Origin: an uncultured Slackia sp. | GTDB taxonomy: Bacteria; Actinomycetota; Coriobacteriia; Coriobacteriales; Eggerthellaceae | Assembly (NCBI RefSeq): GCF_959608125.1 | Contig: NZ_CAUHPG010000029.1 | Coordinates: 1-27,761, forward strand | DNA length: 27,761 nucleotides | Direction: 5' to 3' | Shown here: piece after piece, positions 12,887 through 22,751 of the stretch | Layout: each line of letters opens with the position of its first letter | Numbering within the stretch: position 1 is the first letter of the stretch | Translations under genes and position numbers: made by a program | Notes under the pieces: generated by a model | What the model saw: only the letters and a program-made list of their open reading frames with translations | What the model was told of the DNA's origin: nothing | Database searches by the model: none

Positions 12887-13567
12887 CTATTTGACGCCGT
12901 ACTGCTCGTAGTACGCGTCGATGGCTGCCTTGAGCTCGTCGTCGATGACGACGCGACCTTGGCACTCACGACCGTGAAGGTGCTCGACCACCTCGGCCAT
13001 GCTGACGATGGATGCCACGGGGAAGCCGTACTTCTCCTGGACTTCCTGCTGGGCAGTCACGACGCCGCCCTTGCCGACCTCCATGCGGTTCAGGCTGACG
13101 ATGAGGCCCTTCACCTCGACATCGGCCGCAGCCTTGAGCTTGGGATAGGTTTCGTCGATCGACTTGCCCGACGTGGTGACGTCTTCGACCATGACGACAC
13201 GGTCGCCGTCTTTCAACTCGTAGCCCAGCATGCCGCCCTTGTCGGCACCGTGGTCTTTGACCTCTTTGCGGTCGGAGCAGTAACGCACCTCTTTACCGTA
13301 CAGGTCGTGCATCGCGATCGCGGTGACCACGGACAGCGGAATGCCCTTGTAGGCGGGACCGAACACGACATCGAAGTCGAGGCCGAAATTGTCGTGGATG
13401 GCGCGGGCGTAATACTCGCCCAGGCGCTTAAGCTGCTCGCCCGTCACGTAAGCGCCGGCATTCATGAAGAACGGGGACTTGCGGCCGCTCTTAAGCGTGA
13501 AGTCGCCGAACTTCAGCACATCGCTTTCGACCATAAACTCGATGAACTCGCGCTTGTAGTCTTCCAT
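12887..13567 (-). CDS. pyrE: Orotate phosphoribosyltransferase
   Basis: 226 aa. It joins orotate to PRPP to give orotidine 5'-phosphate in UMP synthesis. The N-terminal FTLKSGRKSPFFMNAG binds orotate; FGPAYKGIPL and the catalytic loop region RKEVKDHG follow; the PRPP-binding motif is RVVMVEDVTTSGKS (about 123-136). Length is typical. ATG at 13567 follows AAAAGGAG. It is monocistronic here, separated from the upstream amidohydrolase by a terminator and ended by its own. No other pyrimidine gene is present, so it is not in a pyr operon in this region. Confidence 0.96.
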   Translation of the reverse strand: MEDYKREFIEFMVESDVLKFGDFTLKSGRKSPFFMNAGAYVTGEQLKRLGEYYARAIHDNFGLDFDVVFGPAYKGIPLSVVTAIAMHDLYGKEVRYCSDRKEVKDHGADKGGMLGYELKDGDRVVMVEDVTTSGKSIDETYPKLKAAADVEVKGLIVSLNRMEVGKGGVVTAQQEVQEKYGFPVASIVSMAEVVEHLHGRECQGRVVIDDELKAAIDAYYEQYGVK

Positions 13568-13651
13568 GTCGTTCTCCTTTTCGATAATCGCCTCCGCCGT
13601 TCGAACGAACGGGAGCAAAGCATATGACACATGCCGCCTTTGCGGGCGCAT

Positions 13652-13677
13652 GAAAAATCTCCGGGCTTGAAAGCCCG
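13652..13677 (-). terminator. Intrinsic terminator after the leftward amidohydrolase
   Basis: Read leftward, CGGGCTT (13677-13671) pairs with AAGCCCG (13668-13662), then GAGATTTTTC. It lies 117 bases after the amidohydrolase stop and 85 before pyrE, so it may also act as a leader attenuator for pyrE, though no second competing hairpin is obvious. Confidence 0.65.
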
Positions 13678-13793
13678 TTCCTGCATAACGATGCCCTATG
13701 ATACCGCATTCTTGCGATACGGGCCGCACACGAACCCCCATAGAAGGCGCATCCGCACCGACTCGGCAGGAATCAGGCGTATGTCGTCCGACG

Positions 13794-15143
13794 CTAGCGA
13801 ACGCCCTGCACGCTTTCGGCGGGACGCGCCATGATCCAGTCGAGGTCTTCGTCCAAATCCCGAAGATGCTTGGCGCGAAGGCCGTCGGCAAGCACGCCGC
13901 GCGCCATGACCATGCGCGGCGTACGCAGCGCCGCGAGGTCTTCCAAGGGATTGCCGTCCGTGACCAGGATATCGGCATCGTAGCCCTCTTCGATACGACC
14001 CGTGACATCTCCCAAGCCGAGCAGGTCGGCGTTGACCTTGGTAGCGGTATGCAACGCGAAGGCATTGCTCACGCCCACGTATTTCGCGAAGTAGGCCACC
14101 TCGCGCCACATGTCGTAATGTGTGACGTAAGGACAACTCGAGTCGGTGCCGAGGCCTACGGGAATGCCCCGCTCGACCGCCGTGCGGGCGCTTTCGATGA
14201 TGCCCGCGCAGACGATGTCGCCGTTGACCTTCTGGACCTCTGTCGAATTCGTCTTGGCGGGATCGAGCAGCGCGAACGGCAACGCTGGAGAGATCGTGCA
14301 GGTCACCGACGGTTTGCGACCTTTCAACTGAGATGCGCCGCTACGGTACAGTTCGACGACCTCGGGCGTCATCGGCGCGCCGTGCTCCACGGTATCCACG
14401 CCCGCTTCGAGGGCGACGCGCACGCCTTCGGTGCTCTCGACGTGCGCCATGACGGGCAAGCCCGCATCATGGGCGGCCGCGCACGCCTCCTTCGCGACCT
14501 CGAGCGGCATCCTCAGCACGCCGGGCTCGCCCGGCTCGGTGGCGTCGAACACGCCGCCTGTGATGAACAGCTTGATGACGTCGGCTCCGTTTTTAGCAAG
14601 GTCGCGCACCTGCTCGGCCGCCTCCTGGGGCGAAGCGGCCACCTGGGCGAAAAGCCCCGCGCCGTGGCCGTTCGGAACGGTCACGCCCGTACCGGGCGCG
14701 ACGATGCGCGGGCCCGTATAGCGGCCCGATTCGATAGCATCGCGCACGGCGATATCCGAAAGCAGCGGGTCGCCCGCGCCGCGGACGGTAGTCACGCCGC
14801 TTGCGAGCTGCGTCTGCGCGTGCTTCTTGATGATGCGCCGCAAGATGGCGCGGCCGACGGGATTGTCGATCTTCTTCATAAGCGACCCTGCATCGCCCGC
14901 CGAGACGGGTTTACCAGAACCGCAGAAGTGAACGTGCATGTTGATGAGGCCGGGCATAAGGTACGATCCGCCCAGGTCGATGACACGCGCGCTCGCATCC
15001 GCCTCGACGTCGCCGCCGTAGACGATGCGCACTATCCTGCCGCCTTCAACGACGACGGTCGCGTGCGGACGCGGCTGCATGTCCCTCGTGCCGTCGAGCA
15101 CGGTCGCATTGGTGAAAACGATTTTCGCAGACGAATGAGCCAT
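13794..15143 (-). CDS. Metal-dependent amidohydrolase (imidazolonepropionase/prolidase-like)
   Basis: 449 aa, TIM-barrel amidohydrolase with the small beta-sandwich made by both ends (residues 1-60 and about 390-430). Metal ligands: H70 and H72 (NMHVH), K191 (VIKLF, carboxylated Lys), H234 (VMAHVES), H254 (VEHG) and D334 (LGTDSS), all present, so a binuclear metal site is likely. GSYLMPGLIN and the ending EEGYDADILVTDGNP are family hallmarks. ATG at 15143 follows GGAGG. The substrate is unknown; relatives cleave Xaa-Pro/Arg dipeptides, imidazolonepropionate or mycotoxin-type amides. It is divergent from a second amidohydrolase at 15395 across 251 bases, so the two may act on related substrates. 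Confidence 0.88.
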   Translation of the reverse strand: MAHSSAKIVFTNATVLDGTRDMQPRPHATVVVEGGRIVRIVYGGDVEADASARVIDLGGSYLMPGLINMHVHFCGSGKPVSAGDAGSLMKKIDNPVGRAILRRIIKKHAQTQLASGVTTVRGAGDPLLSDIAVRDAIESGRYTGPRIVAPGTGVTVPNGHGAGLFAQVAASPQEAAEQVRDLAKNGADVIKLFITGGVFDATEPGEPGVLRMPLEVAKEACAAAHDAGLPVMAHVESTEGVRVALEAGVDTVEHGAPMTPEVVELYRSGASQLKGRKPSVTCTISPALPFALLDPAKTNSTEVQKVNGDIVCAGIIESARTAVERGIPVGLGTDSSCPYVTHYDMWREVAYFAKYVGVSNAFALHTATKVNADLLGLGDVTGRIEEGYDADILVTDGNPLEDLAALRTPRMVMARGVLADGLRAKHLRDLDEDLDWIMARPAESVQGVR

Positions 15144-15394
15144 GGTTGCCTCCGTAAAAGCGCGTTGCAAAACACGAATCATTGTACATGCTCGCCGACC
15201 CGCCGAAACGGCTCCCGACCCGAGCGTAAAAATCGCCGGAGGAATCCATGACGCGGCGACGATTCCGCATAGACGCGACGCTTACAGGCGCGCATCTTCC
15301 GCAACTCCACCTGGCGCGAAGCGCGTGAGGGCGCTTTGGTAGAATTCCCTCTATCACCTGCCCTTATCACCGGCCCGGCACGAAGGCGAAGGCT

Positions 15395-16963
15395 ATGAGC
15401 GAAACGATATTCCACGGCACCATACTCTGCTGCGACGAAAACGACAGCGTCGCTTCATATCTTGTCGAGCGCGACGGCGTCATCGTCTACGTCGGCGACG
15501 AACCTCCCGCTGAATTCGCTTCGACACACGTCGTCGAACTCGAAGGGCGCGCGCTGTACCCGAGCTTCGTCGACACCCATCAGCATTTCGCAAGCTATGC
15601 GACGTTCAGCGCCGGACTCGATGTCATGGACGCCCGTTCGAACGACCAAATCGTCCGTATGCTTCATGACTTCGCCGCACAATGTACAGACAAGATAGTC
15701 ATCGCCTTCGGCGCGTCTCCTTTCTCCGTCGAAGAGGGCCGTTTGGTTTCACGCGCCCAACTTGACGAAGCATGCCCCGGCAAGCCCGCGATGCTGGTCA
15801 AATACGACGGCCATGCGTGCGTGGTGAATTCGCTGCTCCTGAACGAAATCGAAGACAAGGTGAAAAACCTCAGAGGCTATCACCCCGATTCGGGCGAAAT
15901 GAACCAGGAGGCGTTTTTCGCCGTATCCGACCACGTCACCGATTCGCTTTCGATCCCACAGCTGATAACCAGCATGCAGCGCGCAATGGACCGCCTGGCC
16001 GCAAAGGGCATCGGCATGGTCCATACCGTCAGCGGCGTCGGTTTCGCGGGCAATTTGGACATATCGCTTGAGAAATGGGTCGGCAAAAGCGCCCAGTCGG
16101 GATTCCAAGTGCGCGTGTTTCCGCAGTCGCTCGACGTGTCAGTCGCGCAGAAACGCAAGATTCCCCGCATTGGCGGGTGCTTCGCGTGCGCGCTCGACGG
16201 GTGCTTCGGGTCGGCCGATGCCGCGCTCAACGAACCGTACGAGAAAAGCGACGCGCGCGGCGTGCTGTACTATTCCGATGAAACGGTCATCGAGTTCTGC
16301 AAGACCGCAAACCGCGCAGGGCTGCAGATCGAAATGCATGCGATCGGCGACGCCGCCTTCGACCAAGCAACGCGCTGCATAAAAGCGGCGCTCGACGACT
16401 TCCCGCGCAAAGACCACCGCCACGGCATCATCCACGCCTGCCTCCCCACGGAACAAGGACTGGACATCTGCGCCGCGTACGGCATCCATCTCCCCATGCA
16501 GACGGCCTTCATCGATTGACCGCAGGAACCCGATTCATACCTGGAAAGCATCCTGGGGGAGCGCACCCGCCATCTCAATCCGCTGCGGACCATGCGAAAG
16601 AAGGGCATCGTGCTTTCCGCGGGATCCGATGCGCCCTGCACCGACCCCGACCCTATTCTGTGGCTGCATCGTGCATGCAACCATTCGAACCCCGACGAGT
16701 CGATTACGGTCCAGGAGGCGCTGCGGATGTGCACCCACAACGGCAGCTGGGTCACCTTCGACGAGCCAGAACGCGGGTCGCTCGAAGTCGGCAAAATCGC
16801 CGACATGGTCATCCTGTCGGGCAACCCTTACGCCACCCCGCGTGAGAAGCTGCTCGACCTGAACGTCGAACAGCTTTATCTGGCAGGCATTCCGTATCGA
16901 AAGCAGAATCAAAGCGCGATCCGCGCCGTATTGGCGGGAATCGCAAGCAAAGCGAAGATTTAG
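15395..16963 (+). pseudogene. YtcJ-like amidohydrolase (Amidohydro_3) interrupted by one in-frame TGA
   Basis: One frame of 523 codons reads as a full-length YtcJ-type amidohydrolase except for TGA at 16517-16519 (codon 375). Before it: H62xH64 (DTHQH), the carboxylate-Lys region, H315 (MHAIGD), H347 (GIIHAC). After it: PLRTMRKKGIVLSAGSDAPC with D412, then GSLEVGKIADMVILSGNP. Both parts are thus required; the N-terminal product alone would lack the catalytic Asp and half the sandwich. TGA most simply comes from TGG, since Trp commonly stands near this point (AFID-x-PQEPD). Codon use after the stop is undisturbed and there is no other lesion, so the change is recent, a sequencing error, or read through. 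The later ATG at 16592 could restart only a fragment. Confidence 0.75.
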
Positions 16964-16968
16964 AACCG

Positions 16969-17000
16969 ACGAGCAGCTGCTTAAGACGCCGCTCGTTTTC
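16969..17000 (+). terminator. Weak terminator-like hairpin after the amidohydrolase
   Basis: ACGAGC (16969-16974) pairs with GCTCGT (16991-16996), followed by TTTTCC. The 6-bp stem and 16-base loop (which itself contains GCAGCTGC) make it weaker than the others in this window. Confidence 0.4.
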
Positions 17001-17084
17001 CATTGGAAACGAACCTGGGATCGCATTGACCCTGAGTCCCATGCAGCACGGCACAATAGCGAAGGTCGCCCTTATTCGACCGAG

Positions 17085-17118
17085 AAAAAGAAAAAGACCA
17101 GAGCGGATGCTCTGGTCT
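17085..17118 (-). terminator. Intrinsic terminator of tRNA-Pro
   Basis: Read leftward, AGACCAGAGC (17118-17109) pairs perfectly with GCTCTGGTCT (17104-17095) around ATCC, then TTTCTTTTTC. It begins 9 bases after the encoded CCA of the tRNA. Confidence 0.9.
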
Positions 17119-17126
17119 GTAAGTTC

Positions 17127-17203
<77 letters not shown>

Positions 17204-17248
17204 TTGCGTTTTCGTTTCGTTTTTCGTTTCCCTCAAACGCAAGACGAT

Positions 17249-17277
17249 ATATTACGCCTGATATGACACTTTGGCAA
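17249..17277 (-). promoter_or_regulatory. Promoter of tRNA-Pro
   Basis: On the minus strand TTGCCA (17277-17272) and TAATAT (17254-17249) are exactly 17 bases apart, 46 bases ahead of the tRNA 5' end, in a locally AT-rich stretch. Confidence 0.75.
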
Positions 17278-17356
17278 GCACTTTTTCAAACTTTTTTGAA
17301 AAACGTACCGTCATTTTCAAAAACACCTGGTCGAAGGCCAAGAATAAAACCGATGT

Positions 17357-18691
17357 CTAATCTTCGCCGTCGAGCAGACGGGCGATCTTTTCGCTCGCGT
17401 AGGCGAAAAGCAACGCCTCTTGTTCGAGCGTCCCTTGAAAATCGAGGCATATCGATGCCGCCTCTCGGAAACAGGAGCCGCCTTTGTCCGCGAACGAACG
17501 TACCATATCGTCCCAATATTCGTCCGAACGCTTGAGCAAATGCGCTGTGCCGACCGCTCGCAGCTCCTCTTCGCCCATCATGAGGGGCTGTATCCTCGCG
17601 CTGAGCGACATCAGTTTCGACACGATGCCGAAGCCTCCCGTATCGATATCGGACCATGCGCGCAAAGGCGCAGCGGGAGGCAAGGCGACGTCGAGAAGCT
17701 CGACGAGCCGACAGACCGCCTCATTCGGCCGGCCGTGTCCCCATACGACAAGAAGGCCTCGCGGCGCTTCACGGCACAGCACACGGAAGTTCGTCAGGTT
17801 CTCGACGACCACGCACGCCCCCACTTCGTCGCACGACGATTCGGCGAACCCTTCCACGGCGGAAAGGGAAAGCGCCAGGCCCTCGCCTCCCGCTGCAGAC
17901 AAGTCGATCGCGCCCCAAGCGGGACGCACGACGACATTGCCCCCTATCGCCACGCAATGGTATTTCTCGGAATGAAACCCCAGGGCCGAAAGCTTGCCGT
18001 CGGCGTCGAGGGAGGGGTCGAACGAAAAGCCGCCTGTTTCGGCCGCCTTTACGAACGACGGGGCGACAGACGTCTCGAAATGTTTGGAATCGCCGTATGC
18101 CGCGACCGACAAGACGCGCTGCCATCCGCGAAAATCGCCCGCGGCATACACTTGCAACGCCGCGCAGACATCTTCCACGACGCCTTCTTTATAGCGCTCG
18201 CGAAGCCGGAGAAGGCCGCCCGGGCGTTTCGCGTCGGCAGCGATACGGTCGATCCAGGCAAGCGCCCACGGCACGTCGGCGCAAGCACGCGCCGTCGATT
18301 TCAAAAGCCCCAAAAGGCGGGCGGCCTCTTCGGCGTCATCGAGGCTTCTTCCCGCCGCACGGTATGCGTATCGGGCGGCGAGCTCGTTGATGACGAGCGA
18401 CTCGGGAGCTCCCGTCGGATCGCGTTTCACGCCGATTCCGCACGCGCGCTCCAAGTCGGACACGACGGCGAGGAAAACCTCGCGCGATTCGGCATCACGC
18501 GGGTCGTAGCCGCCGCACCCTGCCTTCCCTTTCGCATATTCCCCCTTCGTCGGAGCTATGCGCACCGTGAACGAATGAATTGGCTCTCCGCGCAGCCGCC
18601 GGCGTTCGCAGAGACGCACGACTTTTTCGGCGACGGCTTTGCGAGCCTCTTCGATGCGCTCGAGGCGCTTGCGTTCGCTCGGGCCGGGCAT
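17357..18691 (-). CDS. jetD: Wadjet nuclease subunit JetD
   Basis: 444 aa. Residues 1-200 match the DUF3322-type N-terminal part; about 230-440 match the DUF2220 Toprim-like nuclease domain. Catalytic candidates: E297 in VVVENLTNF and D348/D350 in WSDIDTGGF, the expected acidic Toprim set. JetD cuts the DNA that JetABC has reeled in, and so linearises small circular plasmids. ATG at 18691 follows GGAGGAG, 18 bases after jetC. Length and residues are intact. It is the last gene of the operon; 153 bases separate it from the tRNA. Confidence 0.9.
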   Translation of the reverse strand: MPGPSERKRLERIEEARKAVAEKVVRLCERRRLRGEPIHSFTVRIAPTKGEYAKGKAGCGGYDPRDAESREVFLAVVSDLERACGIGVKRDPTGAPESLVINELAARYAYRAAGRSLDDAEEAARLLGLLKSTARACADVPWALAWIDRIAADAKRPGGLLRLRERYKEGVVEDVCAALQVYAAGDFRGWQRVLSVAAYGDSKHFETSVAPSFVKAAETGGFSFDPSLDADGKLSALGFHSEKYHCVAIGGNVVVRPAWGAIDLSAAGGEGLALSLSAVEGFAESSCDEVGACVVVENLTNFRVLCREAPRGLLVVWGHGRPNEAVCRLVELLDVALPPAAPLRAWSDIDTGGFGIVSKLMSLSARIQPLMMGEEELRAVGTAHLLKRSDEYWDDMVRSFADKGGSCFREAASICLDFQGTLEQEALLFAYASEKIARLLDGED

Positions 18692-18709
18692 GGCTCCTCC
18701 TCAGGCCGC

Positions 18710-21700
18710 TTATTCGTCTTCGGCTTGTTCGTCATACCAGCGCGACACCTCGAACGCACCGCCGAGATTGCGATGGATGAAGCCGCTGCCCGTCATAGCC
18801 GCGAACGTTCCAACACGCTCGTTCGGCGTTGCCAGGATGGGCTGCAGGCCGAGGCGCTGCATCAGCTCGATAGCCTGAACGGTACGCTCGCTGTCGACCA
18901 CCTCGAACGCCTCGTCGATCAGCACCGTACGCAGCGTATTGCCGTCGAGACCCTGCTTCTTCGTGCGGCACCGGTGCGCCATCGACGCGAACAACACCAC
19001 GTAGAACGGCAGCATCTGTTCGCCGCCCGAGCTGCCTCCCAAGCCGGCCTTCAGCGACACCTCGCTTCCGTCGGGGCGCACTTCCTTCATGTCGAAGCTC
19101 AGATAGCTCTTGTAATCAAGAAGGGCGCGCTTGCGCGCAAGGGCCTCGTTGCGCTGCTGCTCGGTCTCGGCGCAACGGCTGTCCCTGATCGTGTCGAAGA
19201 AGCTGTCGATCACGGCGCCGTGCTTCGTATGGAACGCCTCGTCCCACAAGCCGCCCAAGGCATTGTCGAAATCGGGGTCCATGATCATGTCGTAATACGG
19301 CGCGTAATCGGGGTTCTTCGACCAATCGAAACGATACCTGATATCGCCGAACGGGCACTCGGCCAGATAGGCGTTCGTTTCGCGGATCGTTCTCCTGACA
19401 TCGACGATGCCGTTTCGCAGCGCGCCCACGATCGCCGTGGTGAATCCCTCTTTCGTCTCGGTTTCCATGCGCTCGAACAGCACCCGCCTTTCGGGGATGA
19501 CGTTCGTCTCGAGGGCGCTCCATTCGCGCTCCCACGCCTCGTTGCCGCGGTCGGCTTCGTCGACCTGCTCCGCCGAAACGGCGGCCGCGTGCTCGCGACG
19601 GAAGGCAACGAGCGCATTCCAGCATTCCCTGCTCGCCGACGCCTTGGTGCGCGAACGCTCCTCGAGCTCTTTGAACGAATTGTCCACGCACTCCCGGCGG
19701 GCGGCCTCTTCGAGGCGTCCTTCCTCCAAAGCGACGTTCGCCGTCTCGGTCTTCGCGAAATCGGCCTCGCATCGCTCGCGCCTGCCCGCCGCGTTTTTCG
19801 CACGACGGTCGGCATCGCCGAGCGCACGCTGGCACTGCGCCGATTCGGCGCGGACGGATTCTATTTCCTCTTTCAGGGCGCGCACCGATTCCATGATGGC
19901 GGCGGACTCGCCCGATCCCGAAGCGGCGAGCGCCGCGCGCATGCCCTCCGCTTCGGCGCGGGCCGATGCCAACCGGCCGTAATCGTCCACCATCGAAGCG
20001 ATCCCGCGCGCGAAACGCGATTCCCTGTCGGGACACGCCGCTTTGATGGAGCGCAACAGGTCCTGACGGGCCGACAGGGCGGCCGCGAGGCTTTCGTTGT
20101 CTGCGATGGCCTTCTCAGCCTCGCGAATATCCTCGGCGCGGCGCGCCTCCTGCGCAGACGAGCCGATCATGAAACGGATGCGATCGCGCCCGGGAAGCGC
20201 GTACACGGCGAACCCGCGATAGCAGTCGCCGTTCGCCGTGACGGCCGATTTGCCGGGATTGTCCTTGATGAACGCCAGCAAGCTTTCTCTATCGGCGCAG
20301 CAGGCGATATCCCCGAGCGCCCAATCGACATATGCCGTCGCGACCTTCGCGAAACGACCCTCGGCGGCCGTCGTCTTGGCCGCGAGCGACCCCTCGGAGC
20401 GCGTCGAGTTCTCCATATGCTTCAAGATGCCCGGCGTATCGATGAGCCGCACGGTCTTGCGGCCGCGATACGACCCATATGCGCGAAAAGCCCGCGCGAA
20501 CGAATCGGGAGCCACCAAGAGGTCGGTCCGCCTGCGTCCGAGCATGCCCTCGACGGCGGCGCGCCACCCCTGTTCGCCAGGGGCGATATCGATGGCGTCG
20601 CACAGACACGTCGCCTCGACGCCGGCCTCGTCGCACAGATATGCGATGAGCGCGTCGGCATCGGCGTCGCGTACCGCCTCTCCCGCTTCGGCGGCCTTTT
20701 TCCTGCGCATCGCCTCGAGCTGGCGGTCCGAAGCCTCTCGATGCGCATCGCGCGCGGCGAACTCCTCGTTCTGCGCCTCCAGATACGCCTCGGTCGCAAG
20801 GTCGATAAGGCGGTCGAAGGCATCGGGGCCCTCATCGAGCAGGCCGATGCCGTGTTCGACCGCGGCCCCCAGGGCCTCCTCGAGACGCTGTACCGCATCG
20901 GCGCAGGCCAGCTCGGCAAAATCAGACGACCGGCGCGCCTCGCGCAGAACCGCCATGCTCTCGGAGAGCATGCGGAGGTCGTCGCGGGAACGTCCCTCGT
21001 AGCGTTCGATCTCGGCATCGATGCGTTCGATGTCTTTCGCAAGGCGCCCGCGCTCGCGCTGGACGTCGTCGTTTTTCACCAAGTCCCATTTCGCCTGGCG
21101 TTCGCTATCCAAGCTGTCGGCGCGCGCTTCCAAGGCGACGATCCGAGCATTGAGCTGCGCGCGCTCGGCCTCGATATCGTCCTCTTCTTTGCGCAACGCG
21201 TCGATTTCACCCGCAAGATCGGCGCGCTGCCTCAATACGCGGGCACGCATCAGAATGTCTCGTTCATCTTCGGAAGCGCGCCATGCGGCGAAGCGTTCGC
21301 GCTCCTGACCGATCACGCCTTGGCGCTCGATCGCGCGGTCGAGGTCTTCGCGGCACTGCTGCCAACTGTCGATGTTGCTGTTCATGTCGTCGGCCGTCGT
21401 CACGCTGCGGCCGTCGCACAGGTAGCGGTAGATGAAGTCCTCGATACGCGTATCTTTGCCGATGGCCACGAGGTTTTTCAATGCGCCGAAGTAGCTCGGA
21501 TCGCTGAATCCCATGCGAGCAAGGAAGCCCTTGTTATATTCGGAGGTCGATTCGCATAGGTGCAGATTCGAGATGACGCCCTCGTCTTCGAGATGCTTCA
21601 AGTGAAGCTTCGTGTCGCGCACGCTGAGCGCCTCGCCGTCTTCGATGAAGCGGTCGGCGGGAAGGCCGCCCTCGTAGAAATAATAGTTAGGCACCAAGTT

Positions 21701-22102
21701 GCCCGCGCCGAGGCGGCTGCGGTAATCGCAGCACATGCCGAAGGCGACCTCCGATCCGCGCAGGGAATCCCAGAACACGGCCACGATATGGGTCGTGAAG
21801 TCCATGCCCTCGCGCACGCCCTTCTGAGACGAGCCCTTGCGCCTGCCCACCACGTATTCGGCGAAATTGCGCGTATCGGCGCTATGCGACTTGGAGGCCT
21901 GGTTGTAGTTCGTGCGCCTGGTACTTCCCAGCAAAACAGTGAGGAACGCATCGAAGGCGGTCGACTTGCCCGATCCGTTCGCGCCCGCGAATACCGAGCC
22001 GTCGACGCTGAACGGCTCGTAAAGCTTCATCTGATGAAGCGACCAGTTCACCACGAGCAGCTTTCGCGCGTAGATGCCCGCCTGCACGCCATTATTCGTC
22101 AT
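18710..22102 (-). CDS. jetC: Wadjet SMC-like ATPase JetC (MukB-like)
   Basis: 1130 aa. N-terminal ATPase half with Walker A GANGSGKST (residues 40-48); two long charged coiled-coil arms (about 300-480 and 690-860) flanking a hinge around 500-680; C-terminal half with signature LGGSSGGEQ near residue 1020 and Walker B VLIDEAFEVVD near 1058. JetC dimers bind JetA and JetB and extrude DNA loops by ATP hydrolysis; they sense small circles. The start was set at the second of two adjacent ATGs (22102; 22105 is the other) because of spacing from GGGGG. It overlaps the jetB end by 11 bases. All ATPase motifs are intact. Confidence 0.93.
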   Translation of the reverse strand: MTNNGVQAGIYARKLLVVNWSLHQMKLYEPFSVDGSVFAGANGSGKSTAFDAFLTVLLGSTRRTNYNQASKSHSADTRNFAEYVVGRRKGSSQKGVREGMDFTTHIVAVFWDSLRGSEVAFGMCCDYRSRLGAGNLVPNYYFYEGGLPADRFIEDGEALSVRDTKLHLKHLEDEGVISNLHLCESTSEYNKGFLARMGFSDPSYFGALKNLVAIGKDTRIEDFIYRYLCDGRSVTTADDMNSNIDSWQQCREDLDRAIERQGVIGQERERFAAWRASEDERDILMRARVLRQRADLAGEIDALRKEEDDIEAERAQLNARIVALEARADSLDSERQAKWDLVKNDDVQRERGRLAKDIERIDAEIERYEGRSRDDLRMLSESMAVLREARRSSDFAELACADAVQRLEEALGAAVEHGIGLLDEGPDAFDRLIDLATEAYLEAQNEEFAARDAHREASDRQLEAMRRKKAAEAGEAVRDADADALIAYLCDEAGVEATCLCDAIDIAPGEQGWRAAVEGMLGRRRTDLLVAPDSFARAFRAYGSYRGRKTVRLIDTPGILKHMENSTRSEGSLAAKTTAAEGRFAKVATAYVDWALGDIACCADRESLLAFIKDNPGKSAVTANGDCYRGFAVYALPGRDRIRFMIGSSAQEARRAEDIREAEKAIADNESLAAALSARQDLLRSIKAACPDRESRFARGIASMVDDYGRLASARAEAEGMRAALAASGSGESAAIMESVRALKEEIESVRAESAQCQRALGDADRRAKNAAGRRERCEADFAKTETANVALEEGRLEEAARRECVDNSFKELEERSRTKASASRECWNALVAFRREHAAAVSAEQVDEADRGNEAWEREWSALETNVIPERRVLFERMETETKEGFTTAIVGALRNGIVDVRRTIRETNAYLAECPFGDIRYRFDWSKNPDYAPYYDMIMDPDFDNALGGLWDEAFHTKHGAVIDSFFDTIRDSRCAETEQQRNEALARKRALLDYKSYLSFDMKEVRPDGSEVSLKAGLGGSSGGEQMLPFYVVLFASMAHRCRTKKQGLDGNTLRTVLIDEAFEVVDSERTVQAIELMQRLGLQPILATPNERVGTFAAMTGSGFIHRNLGGAFEVSRWYDEQAEDE

Positions 22103-22751
22103 CATCGTCCCCCGCATCGTCGTCGGTCGCATCGAGCGCGGCTTCCGTTCCATCGAGCGCCGCCGCATAGCGCTTCTCGTAAGCATCGACCGTCGCGCGG
22201 TCGGCCACATGCACGACGGCGGGCTGGATCGCGAACTCGACGTCGAGGTCGGACCAGCGCCCGCGCTTGCGCAAGACGATGCCCGCGCGCTCGAAGCGCG
22301 CCATGATGCGCCTGACCTCGGCCGTGGAAGGCTCCTTGTCGAACGCGCGATACGTGACGCACAAAAGACCGAGAAGCTCATTCATGTCGGAATCGACCGT
22401 CGCGAATCGGCCCATCTCGGAACGCTTGTTCTCGTACGTCACGGCTAGGCCGAACAAAAACAGCGTCTCCGCGCGATCGAGGCGCTCGTAGCGGACGCCG
22501 ATGTCGTCTTGCGGCGCACAGATGTAGAAATTGCCCAACGGATCCAGGTCGAGGTCGTATCCCACCGCTTCGAGACGGGCGCGCACCTCGTCCTCATGGT
22601 CTTCGCAGAACATGAACTCCGGCGAGACGTCTTTCGTCCGCTCCCCTTCCTGCGAGACCCATTTCATCTTGCACAGGTAGCGATGGGCGATCAGCGCCGC
22701 GCAGACCGCCTTGACCTTCTTTTCCGTTTCCATTTGATAGAACCGCTTCAT
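22092..22751 (-). CDS. jetB: Wadjet kite-like subunit JetB
   Basis: 219 aa. The DUF4194-type region (about 70-175) includes YERLDRAETLFLFGLAVTYE and the winged-helix-like STAEVRRIMARFERAGIVL; MukE/ScpB-type kite proteins have this makeup and link the kleisin JetA to JetC. A run of Asp closes the protein (DDDDE). ATG at 22751 overlaps the jetA stop as ATGA, with AAAGGG before it, so the two are translationally coupled. Confidence 0.88.
   Translation of the reverse strand: MKRFYQMETEKKVKAVCAALIAHRYLCKMKWVSQEGERTKDVSPEFMFCEDHEDEVRARLEAVGYDLDLDPLGNFYICAPQDDIGVRYERLDRAETLFLFGLAVTYENKRSEMGRFATVDSDMNELLGLLCVTYRAFDKEPSTAEVRRIMARFERAGIVLRKRGRWSDLDVEFAIQPAVVHVADRATVDAYEKRYAAALDGTEAALDATDDDAGDDDDE

Noticed and set aside
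16517..16560. Selenocysteine insertion element after the TGA
   Set aside because: Only a weak CAGG/CCTG pairing with a large loop lies downstream; no recognisable bacterial SECIS apical loop. Nonsense change is simpler.
17420..21559. A very long plus-strand open frame (over 1,300 codons) running across jetD and jetC
   Set aside because: It is antisense to two genes with clear SMC and Toprim motifs; long antisense frames are expected from strong third-position GC bias. Its translation shows no domain and has biased Arg/His/Leu content.
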